Assembly (NCBI GenBank): GCA_017412705.1
Contig: JAFPWS010000076.1
Span: forward strand, 1-53,515
DNA from: Prevotella sp.
Lineage (GTDB): Bacteria; Bacteroidota; Bacteroidia; Bacteroidales; Bacteroidaceae
Direction of reading: 5' to 3'
Length of the DNA: 53,515 nucleotides
In this document: piece by piece, positions 1-6,985 of the stretch
Position numbering within the stretch: position 1 is the stretch's first letter
How the letters are laid out: every line of letters starts with the position of its first letter
Translations under genes and position numbers: made by a program
The notes under the pieces: model-generated
What the model saw: only the letters and a program-made list of their open reading frames with translations
What the model was told of the DNA's origin: nothing
The model's database searches: none

Positions 1-191
1 AATACAACGGCCAGCCTATGAGCATTGGCTTCAAGGGGTCTTCGTTCATCGAGATACTGAGTAACTTCGATTGTCAGGAAGTCATCATCCAGTTGGCCGA
101 CCCCAGCCGTGCAGGACTTGTGCTGCCTTCAGAACAGCCTGAGAATCAGGATGTGCTGATGCTGATGATGCCCATGCTGCTCAACGACTAA
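1..191 (+). CDS. dnaN: DNA polymerase III beta subunit (sliding clamp), C-terminal part
   Basis: The window opens inside this gene; the reading frame runs from base 3 to the TAA at 189-191, giving about 62 residues. The tail has the clamp's third-domain signature: an IGFKGSSFIEIL strand, then IQLADPSRAGLVLP, and the terminal MPMLLND, which matches the clamp C-terminus (MPMRL/MPMLL) that carries the partner-binding groove. Known role: the ring-shaped processivity factor that holds polymerase III on DNA. It lies 30 bases upstream of a proofreading-type exonuclease, a common Bacteroidetes neighbour. Only the 5' truncation by the window edge limits the call. Confidence 0.93.
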   Translation, partial: YNGQPMSIGFKGSSFIEILSNFDCQEVIIQLADPSRAGLVLPSEQPENQDVLMLMMPMLLND

Positions 192-221
192 CAGAACATT
201 AAGGCTGAACATTGATTGTTT

Positions 222-1034
222 ATGAAACTGAATCTTCAGAAACCACTTGTGATTTTTGACTTGGAGACGACGGGCCTTGACTTGGTGAAGGACCGCGTCA
301 TCCAGTTGTCATATATTAAGGTTTATCCTGACGGACATGAGATTCGCGGCAACGAGCTCGTCAACCCCGAGGTGAACATCCCTGAGATGATTACTCAGCT
401 GACTGGCATCTCCAACGACGACGTCAAGGGCAAGCCAACCTTCAAACAGCTGGCCTCCAAGCTGAACGAGGTCTTCACGGGGGCTGACATCGCCGGCTTC
501 AACAGCAACCACTTCGATGTGCCCCTACTGGCTGAGGAGTTCCTGCGTGCCGGCATCGACTTCGACTTCTCCAAGTGCCGGCTCATCGACGTCCAGACCA
601 TTTTCCACAAGATGGAGCGTCGCAACCTGGCCGCCGCCTATAAGTTCTATTGCGGGCGCAAGATGGAGGAAGACTTCGAGGCTCACCGTGCCGACCAGGA
701 CACCGAGGCCACCTATCGGGTACTGATGGGAGAGCTGGACAAGTACGCCCCAGGTGCCAACGAAGACCCCGAAAAGGTGCTGGAGAACGACATGCAGGCA
801 TTGGCAGACTTCTCGAAGCAGAACGACAATGTAGACTTTGCAGGCCGCATCGTGTGGGCTGAGGTGAAAGGACAGCGCACCGAGGTGTTCAACTTCGGCA
901 AGCACAAAGGCATGCCCGTGGCCGACGTGCTGCGCTTCGACCCAGGCTACTACAGCTGGATATTGGGAGGCGACTTCACTTACAACACCAAGCAGGTGCT
1001 GACCCGCATCCGTCTAAGAGAAGCTAATAAATAA
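222..1034 (+). CDS. DEDDh 3'-5' exonuclease, DNA polymerase III epsilon-like
   Basis: Predicted 270-residue exonuclease of the DnaQ fold. ExoI is FDLETTG near residue 14, ExoII is the NSNHFDVPLL stretch near residue 95, and ExoIII is HRADQDTEAT near residue 155; the His makes it the DEDDh class. The C-terminal part (FNFGKHKGMPVADVL) looks like the small domain found after epsilon-like exonucleases in Bacteroidetes. I chose ATG 222 (MKLNLQ) over the TTG two codons upstream. It follows dnaN directly and precedes coaBC by 2 bases, so the three are probably co-transcribed. Whether it is the replicative proofreading subunit or a repair exonuclease cannot be settled from sequence. Confidence 0.88.
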   Translation: MKLNLQKPLVIFDLETTGLDLVKDRVIQLSYIKVYPDGHEIRGNELVNPEVNIPEMITQLTGISNDDVKGKPTFKQLASKLNEVFTGADIAGFNSNHFDVPLLAEEFLRAGIDFDFSKCRLIDVQTIFHKMERRNLAAAYKFYCGRKMEEDFEAHRADQDTEATYRVLMGELDKYAPGANEDPEKVLENDMQALADFSKQNDNVDFAGRIVWAEVKGQRTEVFNFGKHKGMPVADVLRFDPGYYSWILGGDFTYNTKQVLTRIRLREANK

Positions 1035-1036
1035 AG

Positions 1037-2236
1037 ATGTTAAAGGGAAAGAAAATCGTACTGGGCATTACGGGTAGCATTGCCGCCTACAAGGCCTGTC
1101 TCGTCATCCGTGGACTCATCAAGGCTGGCGCAGAGGTTCAGGTGGTCATCACTCCTGCCGGCAAGGAGTTCATCACGCCTATCACACTCTCTGCCCTGAC
1201 GCAGAAACCCGTCATTAGCGAGTTCTTCTCGCAGCGCGACGGCACTTGGCACTCACACGTCAAGCTGGGCCTGTGGGCTGATGCCATGCTGATAGCTCCC
1301 TGTACGGCCTCTACCTTAGGCAAGATGGCCAATGGAGTGGCAGACAACATGCTCATCACCACCTACCTTTCCATGAAGGCTCCCGTATTTATTGCCCCAG
1401 CAATGGACCTGGACATGTACCAACACCCTACTACGCAGCAGAACATGGAGCGCCTTAAGGGTTTCGGCAACCACATCATCGAGCCTCAGAGCGGCTTCCT
1501 GGCATCAGGTCTGGAGGGCAAGGGCCGTATGGAAGAGCCGGAGAACATCGTGGCCTGTCTGGACGACTACTTCGAGCAGAAAGACCTGGAGGGCAGGAAA
1601 ATCATGATTACCGCAGGGCCTACCTACGAGAAGATTGACCCTGTGCGCTTCATAGGCAACTACTCGAGTGGAAAGATGGGCTTTGCCCTGGCTGAGGAAT
1701 GTGCGCGCCGTGGGGCTGAGGTGACTCTTATTGCAGGGCCTGTCAACTGTCAACTGTCATCGGTCATCGGTCAACGCATTCACCGCATCAACGTAGAGAG
1801 CTGCGAGCAGATGTACCAAGCTGCCACAGAGGCCTTCCCCAAGCAGGATGCCGCCATCCTCTGCGCTGCTGTTGCCGACTACCGGCCTGAGCACATTGCC
1901 GACCAGAAGATAAAACGTGAAGGCGACGACCTCGTTATACGGCTGAAGCCAACACACGACATAGCGGCAGCCTTGGGCCAGATGAAGCAGCAGCAGGTAC
2001 TGGTGGGCTTTGCCCTTGAAACCAACGACGAGCAGTCCAACGCCCAAAAGAAGCTGGAGAAGAAGAATCTGGACTTCATCGTTCTCAACTCCCTCCGCAA
2101 CGAAGGCACCTGCTTTCAGGCTGACGAAAACCAGATTAGCATCATCGCCCGCAACGGTCAGAAAGACTACGAAAGGAAGCCCAAAAAGGACGTTGCGCAC
2201 GATATTGTTAACGCACTGAAAGACAGGCTATTATAG
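1037..2236 (+). CDS. coaBC: Bifunctional phosphopantothenoylcysteine decarboxylase / phosphopantothenate-cysteine ligase
   Basis: Coenzyme A synthesis: CoaB ligates cysteine to 4'-phosphopantothenate using CTP and CoaC decarboxylates the product. The 399 residues show the flavoprotein half first (GITGSIAAYK at the N-terminus, the APAMDLDMYQHP segment with the Asn/Met region, then GSGFLASGLEGKGRM-type substrate clamp), followed by the ligase half beginning near residue 190 (ITAGPTYEKIDPVRFIGNYSSGKMG) and containing AAVADYRP and KIKR. Usual length for the fusion. Odd: residues about 235-247 are encoded by a short repetitive DNA word (1741-1776), described separately. It ends at a convergent intergenic region with a 22-bp repeat array. 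Confidence 0.95.
   Translation: MLKGKKIVLGITGSIAAYKACLVIRGLIKAGAEVQVVITPAGKEFITPITLSALTQKPVISEFFSQRDGTWHSHVKLGLWADAMLIAPCTASTLGKMANGVADNMLITTYLSMKAPVFIAPAMDLDMYQHPTTQQNMERLKGFGNHIIEPQSGFLASGLEGKGRMEEPENIVACLDDYFEQKDLEGRKIMITAGPTYEKIDPVRFIGNYSSGKMGFALAEECARRGAEVTLIAGPVNCQLSSVIGQRIHRINVESCEQMYQAATEAFPKQDAAILCAAVADYRPEHIADQKIKREGDDLVIRLKPTHDIAAALGQMKQQQVLVGFALETNDEQSNAQKKLEKKNLDFIVLNSLRNEGTCFQADENQISIIARNGQKDYERKPKKDVAHDIVNALKDRLL
1741..1776 (+). repeat. Dispersed short-word repeat lying in frame in coaBC
   Basis: The word GTCAACT occurs twice (7-base spacing) followed by GTCATCG twice and a partial fifth unit, all with 7-base periodicity. It encodes VNCQLSSVIGQ where other CoaBC proteins have a short proline-rich linker between strand and helix in the ligase domain. 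The same kind of word repeat is typical of intergenic DNA in this group (inference from general knowledge); here the frame stays open. Confidence 0.7.
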
Positions 2237-2262
2237 AAGAAGCAAACAAACGGGCAGTTTCT

Positions 2263-2365
2263 CGGTAGGAAACTATCCGTTTGTCGGTAGGAAACTGGTG
2301 GTTTCTCGGTAGGAAACTACCAGTTTGTCGTAAGGTAACCCCTCGTTTGTCGTAATACGATTTCC
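2263..2365. repeat. 22-bp tandem repeat array A between convergent genes
   Basis: Four full 22-base units start at 2263, 2285, 2307 and 2329, each beginning CGGTAGGAAAC or a close variant, with a fifth partial unit at 2351-2365. Adjacent units pair: 2295-2305 (CTGGTGGTTTC) pairs with 2313-2323 (GAAACTACCAG) over 11 bases with one G-U, loop 2306-2312. Because the arms are repeated, several alternative hairpins exist. The array lies between the ends of coaBC and the DUF4293 gene, where a bidirectional transcription stop is plausible. The last unit holds TCGTAATACGA, the reverse complement of the core of array B at 12089. Confidence 0.85.
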
Positions 2366-2368
2366 CGT

Positions 2369-2719
2369 CTACCTGATTCTGTCTGCTGCTCGAACCAGTT
2401 TTTCGTCAGCAATGATGGCCTTACGAGCCATGAAACAGAGTATGGCGGCAATGATGGGCAGGCATGCTGTCCAGGGAATGTTCTCCGAGAGTTGGCCTTG
2501 CTGTATCAATACTGCCAGCACGATGTACCATGCCAAGTTGGCAAAGATGCTGACCAGACAGAAGGCTGCCTGACGCGGACGATGCTTATATAGGAATATG
2601 GTATACAAGCTGACTGCCGAGGCAAACATCTGAATGACGAACAGGGCCCAGGCCATGAAGAACACCATGCCCAGGATGACTGCCACGAGCAGGAAGATGC
2701 TTTGCTTGCGTTGTATCAT
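2369..2719 (-). CDS. DUF4293 family small integral membrane protein
   Basis: A 116-residue protein with four hydrophobic segments (about residues 8-28, 33-45, 52-73, 84-98) separated by short basic loops and a charged tail. The N-terminus MIQRKQSIFLLVAVIL matches the Bacteroidetes-only DUF4293 family, whose function is unknown. It lies 6 bases downstream of rpoZ and is read in the same direction, so it is probably the last gene of the bamD-rpoZ-DUF4293 transcript. No catalytic motif is visible. Confidence 0.82.
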   Translation of the reverse strand: MIQRKQSIFLLVAVILGMVFFMAWALFVIQMFASAVSLYTIFLYKHRPRQAAFCLVSIFANLAWYIVLAVLIQQGQLSENIPWTACLPIIAAILCFMARKAIIADEKLVRAADRIR

Positions 2720-2725
2720 AACCGT

Positions 2726-3079
2726 TTACGAAACGTGCTCGTCGTCCATGTTCTGCTGTGCGTCACGGGCAGGATCGCGCCAGTAGACCTTATCTTCCAC
2801 GAACTCCTGAGTTGCCAGCAACGAGGGCTTTGGCAGCTTCTCGTAGTAACGTGAGATTTCTATCTGCTCGCGATTCTCGAAGACTTCCTCCAGCGAATCG
2901 TTATAGGAAGCGAACTCGGCCAGCTTCTTCTGCAAGTCATCCTTAATCTGCAGGCTGATCTGGTTGGCGCGCTTGGAGATGATTGCTACACTCTCATAGA
3001 TGTTGCCCGTATCCTGGCAGAGGTCCATAATGTTACGGGTTACGGTGTTAACCGGTGCTTTTGATTTCTTGTAATCCAT
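2726..3079 (-). CDS. rpoZ: RNA polymerase omega subunit, Bacteroidetes type
   Basis: The 117-residue protein begins MDYKKSKAPVNTVTRNI and contains TGNIYESVAIISKRANQI, the omega-family helix region with the conserved R-A-N-Q motif. Known role: helps fold and retain the beta' subunit in RNA polymerase. It is longer at the C-terminus than the proteobacterial form, as is usual in Bacteroidetes (acidic tail ending DDEHVS). It lies between bamD (40 bases upstream) and the DUF4293 gene, an arrangement conserved in this phylum. Confidence 0.88.
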   Translation of the reverse strand: MDYKKSKAPVNTVTRNIMDLCQDTGNIYESVAIISKRANQISLQIKDDLQKKLAEFASYNDSLEEVFENREQIEISRYYEKLPKPSLLATQEFVEDKVYWRDPARDAQQNMDDEHVS

Positions 3080-3119
3080 GTTTGATATTTGATTTTACTT
3101 TTCTGTCTCTCTATTGTTC

Positions 3120-3947
3120 TTAGTCGCCTGTCACTCGTTTGCACCTGGCGATGTACTTCTCAGCCGTCTTGCACTCCTCCGACTCAGGGAACTCGTTGAG
3201 GAATCCATAGCATTCATCCTCGGCGTCGCGATAGCGGTCAATGCGCTTCTCCTCGCTGGAGTTTTGAGCCAGCTCATACTTCGACTTCATGATAAGTATC
3301 GAGAACTTCTCGCGCAGCTTGGTGAAGGGGTATGTCTTCAGCGCATTCTCTGCCGTAATGATGCACGACTCGTAGTTCGACTCGGTATTGGAGTTGATAT
3401 TGCCGAAGTAGCCTCCCAGGTTGTAATAGAGCTCGGCGGACAGGTATTCCTTCATCACCAGATTGTCCTGCAGAATGAAGAGACGCTCCTGGGCTGTCTC
3501 ACGCAGAGGTGAGTCGGGATAGTAGTCAATGAAGTTCTGATAGGCATTGATTGCCCCGATGGTTGACGACTGATCCAGACGCGGGTCAGGCATGCTCTGG
3601 AACAGCGACTGGCCGGTATAGAACGAAGCCTGTTCGGCAAAATCGCCCTTGGGATAGCTTTGGAAATATTTCTTGAAGGTAGCGCTGGCCGTCTCGAAGT
3701 CCTTGTTGCAATACTGGGCCATACCCAGCATGTAGAGGCTCTCCTGAGCATTGGTCTTTCCTTTCTGCATCGTCACAAGCTCCTGCAGCAACGTGGTTGC
3801 CTGCGAGAACTTGCCCATAGCAAAGCATTGCTTGGCATACTCGTACTTATAAGTATTGTCTGCAGACTTATAAACCTTGTTGAACTCATGAGCACAGCCC
3901 GACAAAAGAGCAGCCATACAGAGGGTTATGATGATGTTTCTGTTCAT
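3120..3947 (-). CDS. bamD: Outer membrane assembly lipoprotein BamD
   Basis: Lipoprotein of the outer membrane beta-barrel assembly (Bam) complex. ATG 3947 (MNRNIIITL) gives a clean lipoprotein signal with lipobox LSGC, Cys about residue 18; the longer reading from 3980 would put the promoter inside the gene. The mature part is a run of TPR-like helices (FAMGKFSQATTLLQELV, YCNKDFETASATFKKYFQSYP, DSPLRETAQERLFILQDNL) typical of YfiO/BamD. A promoter with -33 TTTG and -7 TACTTTTG lies just upstream (3967-3998), divergent from uvrB. First gene of a transcript continuing into rpoZ and the DUF4293 gene. Confidence 0.9.
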   Translation of the reverse strand: MNRNIIITLCMAALLSGCAHEFNKVYKSADNTYKYEYAKQCFAMGKFSQATTLLQELVTMQKGKTNAQESLYMLGMAQYCNKDFETASATFKKYFQSYPKGDFAEQASFYTGQSLFQSMPDPRLDQSSTIGAINAYQNFIDYYPDSPLRETAQERLFILQDNLVMKEYLSAELYYNLGGYFGNINSNTESNYESCIITAENALKTYPFTKLREKFSILIMKSKYELAQNSSEEKRIDRYRDAEDECYGFLNEFPESEECKTAEKYIARCKRVTGD

Positions 3948-3966
3948 CGCATTACATTTTTGACGT

Positions 3967-3998
3967 GCAAAAGTACGCATTTTCCTTAGAAAACCAAA
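3967..3998 (-). promoter_or_regulatory. Promoter of bamD
   Basis: On the minus strand, TTTG at 3998-3995, a 19-base spacer, then TACTTTTG ending at 3968. This fits the Bacteroides housekeeping promoter (TTTG - 19 to 21 - TAnnTTTG). Predicted start of transcription is only a few bases upstream of the chosen ATG at 3947. Confidence 0.75.
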
Positions 3999-4049
3999 GG
4001 TTTTTTGATAAAATTTAGGGAATCGGGGCTTAAATTATGATTTATTTCG

Positions 4050-4057
4050 TACCTTTG
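4050..4057 (+). promoter_or_regulatory. Promoter -7 element of uvrB
   Basis: TACCTTTG, preceded by TTATTTCG, ends 6 bases before the uvrB ATG at 4064. Transcription would begin at or next to the start codon, so the mRNA is likely leaderless or nearly so. I see no good TTTG at the -33 position. This placement argues against the ATG at 4037. Confidence 0.65.
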
Positions 4058-4063
4058 CGCTCT

Positions 4064-6094
4064 ATGAACTTCCATTTAACATCCAAATACAAGCCGACAG
4101 GCGACCAACCCGAGGCCATCCGTGAGCTGACCGACGGTCTGAATCGTGGTGACCATGCCCAGGTGCTGTTGGGCGTGACGGGCTCCGGTAAAACCTTCAC
4201 CGTTGCCAACGTCATTGCCAACGTCAACCGCCCCACCCTCATCCTGTCACACAACAAGACTTTGGCAGCACAATTATATGAGGAGATGCGAGGTTTCTTC
4301 CCCGAGAATGCCGTTGAGTATTATGTCAGCTATTATGACTACTACCAGCCGGAAGCCTATCTGCCTACGTCAGATACCTATATTGAGAAAGATTTGGCTA
4401 TCAATGAGGAAATTGACCGCTTAAGGCTCAGAGCCGTAAGCAGTTTGATGTCAGGACGAAAAGACGTCATCGTTGTATCTTCTATTTCATGCATTTACGG
4501 TATGGGAAGCCCCGTAGCGCTGAACGAGAACATCATTGAGATTCATCGAGGCCAGATTATCGACCGCAACGCATTGTTAAGAAAACTGGTCAACGCATTA
4601 TACGTCCGTAACGACATTGAACTGAAACGTGGCAACTTCCGCGTCAAAGGCGACACGATAGACATTGCGATGGCCTACTCGGAGGTCGTGTTGCGCATCA
4701 CCTTCTGGGATGACGAGATTGACGCCTTAGAGGAATTGGATGCTGTCACCATGCAGCGAATGGCAACCTTCGAGGAGTACAAGCTCTACCCTGCCAACCT
4801 TTTCATGACAACACAAGAGCAGACCAACATCGCCATCCGTAACATTCAGGACGATCTGGTCAAGCAGGTGGCTTTCTTTGAGGAGCAGGACGACGCCATC
4901 AAGGCTCAGCGCATCAAGGAACGTGTGGAGTATGACATGGAGATGATTAAGGAGCTGGGGCACTGTTCAGGCATCGAGAACTACTCTCGCTACTTTGACG
5001 GTCGCCAGGCTGGCGAGCGTCCCTATTGCCTGCTCGACTTCTTCCCCGACGACTATCTGGTGGTTATCGACGAAAGCCACGTCAGTGTGCCCCAAATTGG
5101 AGCCATGTATGGTGGCGACAGAGCCCGTAAGACCAACTTGGTGGAATATGGCTTCCGCCTGCCTGCAGCCTTCGACAACCGTCCGCTGACCTTCGAGGAG
5201 TTCAAGCAGATGACGCATCAGATTATCTACGTCTCTGCCACCCCTGCCGACTACGAGCTCAACGAGGCAGAAGGTGTGGTGGTTGAACAGGTGATTCGTC
5301 CCACCGGACTGCTCGACCCCGAGATAGAAGTGCGCCCGACAGAGAATCAGGTTGACGACCTGATGGAGGAGATACAGCAGCGCATAACCCGCAAGGAACG
5401 TGTGCTGGTCACGACGCTGACCAAGCGAATGGCAGAAGAATTGTCAGAGTTCCTGCTGAATCACGACATCCAGACAGCATATATCCACAGCGAGGTAACC
5501 ACCCTTGAGCGAGTGAAAATACTGGAGAACCTGCGCAACGGCACCTTCGACGTCTTGGTAGGCGTCAACCTGCTCAGAGAGGGCCTTGACCTGCCTGAGG
5601 TCTCACTTGTGGCCATCCTCGATGCCGACAAGGAGGGATTCCTTCGTTCACACCGTAGCCTGACTCAGACAGCAGGCCGTGCAGCCCGAAACGTGAACGG
5701 CAAGGTTATCATGTATGCCGACACCATTACTGCCTCCATGCAGCTCACCATTGACGAAACATTGCGCCGTCGCACCAAGCAGTTGCGCTATAACGAAGAG
5801 CACGGCATCACCCCCACGCAAATCCAGAAAGCACTGAAGCAGAGTGATTTGCGACAGGAGGCGGACGAAACCACCAACGACATGCCCCATGCCCAATCAG
5901 CATACGTCGGCCCATCAGAAGCAGCCTTTGCCGCCGACCCGATTATTGAGCGCATGACACGTCCTCAGTTGGAAAAGAGCATTCGGGAGACGACGCGCCT
6001 GATGAAGGATGCCGCCAAAAAGCTCGACTTCCTGCAAGCAGCACAGTATCGTGATGAAATCGTGAGATTGCAGAAGGAGCTGGAACTTAAATAA
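4064..6094 (+). CDS. uvrB: Excinuclease ABC subunit B
   Basis: Nucleotide excision repair helicase that receives DNA from UvrA, verifies damage and recruits UvrC. Start ATG 4064 (MNFHLTSKYKPTGDQP) gives 676 residues, the usual size. Visible: Walker A GVTGSGKT near residue 37, the beta-hairpin YYDYYQPEAYLP near 90, DESH in motif II near 335, the YVSATP motif III, motif VI region TQTAGRAARN near 540, and the C-terminal UVR motif (LEKSIRETTRLMKDAAKKLDFLQAAQYRDEI) that binds UvrC. Divergent from bamD. No sign of damage. Confidence 0.97.
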   Translation: MNFHLTSKYKPTGDQPEAIRELTDGLNRGDHAQVLLGVTGSGKTFTVANVIANVNRPTLILSHNKTLAAQLYEEMRGFFPENAVEYYVSYYDYYQPEAYLPTSDTYIEKDLAINEEIDRLRLRAVSSLMSGRKDVIVVSSISCIYGMGSPVALNENIIEIHRGQIIDRNALLRKLVNALYVRNDIELKRGNFRVKGDTIDIAMAYSEVVLRITFWDDEIDALEELDAVTMQRMATFEEYKLYPANLFMTTQEQTNIAIRNIQDDLVKQVAFFEEQDDAIKAQRIKERVEYDMEMIKELGHCSGIENYSRYFDGRQAGERPYCLLDFFPDDYLVVIDESHVSVPQIGAMYGGDRARKTNLVEYGFRLPAAFDNRPLTFEEFKQMTHQIIYVSATPADYELNEAEGVVVEQVIRPTGLLDPEIEVRPTENQVDDLMEEIQQRITRKERVLVTTLTKRMAEELSEFLLNHDIQTAYIHSEVTTLERVKILENLRNGTFDVLVGVNLLREGLDLPEVSLVAILDADKEGFLRSHRSLTQTAGRAARNVNGKVIMYADTITASMQLTIDETLRRRTKQLRYNEEHGITPTQIQKALKQSDLRQEADETTNDMPHAQSAYVGPSEAAFAADPIIERMTRPQLEKSIRETTRLMKDAAKKLDFLQAAQYRDEIVRLQKELELK

Positions 6095-6160
6095 ATTTAA
6101 AATTTAAAGGTTTTAGATTAAAAATGCAGGCATCATGCCTACGTTGACGAATATTATTCG

Positions 6161-6168
6161 TACTTTTG
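6161..6168 (+). promoter_or_regulatory. Promoter -7 element upstream of the DUF4468 gene
   Basis: TACTTTTG preceded by TTATTCG, 29 bases before the chosen ATG at 6198. It matches the TAnnTTTG element and the extended form seen before pheS, pheT and uvrB. No clear TTTG at -33. It supports the internal ATG rather than the one at 6135. Confidence 0.6.
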
Positions 6169-6197
6169 CACGAAAAATAAACAAACAGACAGCTGAT

Positions 6198-6821
6198 ATG
6201 AAAAAGATTTTAATCATGGTACTGGGTCTGCTCCCCCTATCAATGTGGGCTCAGGACAATAGTTGGGAGCGTCCCGAAGAAGAACAGGAACAGGAAGAAG
6301 TCAAGAAGGCAAAGGTCAATCCTGATGCCAAATACCTGCGTGGCGCTGTGCCCGAGGTTGACGGCAAGGTTGTTTTCAGTAAGACCATCGAGGCTCCCGG
6401 CAAGAGTGCAGACCAGATTTTCAGCATCATTAAAGGCTATATGAACAAGATGCTGCGCGAGAAGAACCAGCTGAACAGTGTCATGCTGGTTGACGACAGC
6501 ACAGCTCACCATGTGGGAGGTCGCTACGAGGAATGGCTTATCTTCAAAAAAACTGCCATCATGCTCGACCAGACACGCTTTATGTACGTGCTGGACGCCC
6601 AATGCCAAGACGGAAAGGCTGAGGTGACGCTGAGTCATATCCGTTACCTCTATGAGGAGCAGCGTGACCCTCAGCGCCTGAGAGCCGAAGATTGGATTAC
6701 CGACGCTGAGGCCGTCAACAAAAAGAACACCAAGCTCTATCCCATTACAGGCAAGTTCCGCCGCAAGACCATTGACCGTAAGGACTTCTTGTTCAACAAA
6801 CTAGAGTCGCTTCTGAAATGA
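6198..6821 (+). CDS. DUF4468 domain secreted protein
   Basis: Start ATG 6198 (MKKILIMVLGLLPLSMWAQ) gives a standard signal peptide cleaved after the Ala-Gln junction and about 207 residues in all. After an acidic linker rich in Glu and Lys (residues 25-40) comes a DUF4468-type fold (GAVPEVDGKVVFSKTIEAPGKSADQIFSIIKGYM through DQTRFMYVLDAQCQDGKAEVTLSHIRYLY). Function unknown; the family is found in Bacteroidetes envelopes. Its TGA overlaps the ATG of the next small gene (ATGA), indicating coupling with the membrane peptide and the porin that follow. Confidence 0.75.
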   Translation: MKKILIMVLGLLPLSMWAQDNSWERPEEEQEQEEVKKAKVNPDAKYLRGAVPEVDGKVVFSKTIEAPGKSADQIFSIIKGYMNKMLREKNQLNSVMLVDDSTAHHVGGRYEEWLIFKKTAIMLDQTRFMYVLDAQCQDGKAEVTLSHIRYLYEEQRDPQRLRAEDWITDAEAVNKKNTKLYPITGKFRRKTIDRKDFLFNKLESLLK

Positions 6822-6985
6822 ATACAAACGTCATTCGCAACTGGTTGAACATCATCTTCATGCTGGGAGCCATAGTAGGCCTCGTCTTCTACTTCAACCA
6901 TCAGAAGGAGACGGGCATCTATATTATCCTGGTATCGATGGTTATCAAGTTCGCAGAAGCTGCGCTGCGCATGTTTAAAGTATGA
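6818..6985 (+). CDS. 55-residue single or double membrane-span protein
   Basis: ATG 6818 overlaps the stop of the DUF4468 gene (ATGA) and its own TGA at 6983-6985 overlaps the start of the porin gene (ATGATG at 6982). The 55 residues begin MNTNVIRNWLNIIFMLGAIV, have a hydrophobic segment at about 10-26 and a second at 34-45, split by a short polar loop (NHQKETG), and end RMFKV. The double overlap and even spacing show a genuine translated gene. Function not recognised; small bitopic proteins of this kind are common and usually missed by annotation. Confidence 0.75.
   Translation: MNTNVIRNWLNIIFMLGAIVGLVFYFNHQKETGIYIILVSMVIKFAEAALRMFKV

Noticed and set aside
2263-2365. CRISPR array
   Set aside because: Units are contiguous 22-base repeats without unique spacers and no cas genes are near; the same applies to 12089-12171.
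4037-4063. Upstream ATG as the uvrB start
   Set aside because: The promoter -7 element at 4050-4057 lies between this ATG and the conserved protein start, so it would not be transcribed.
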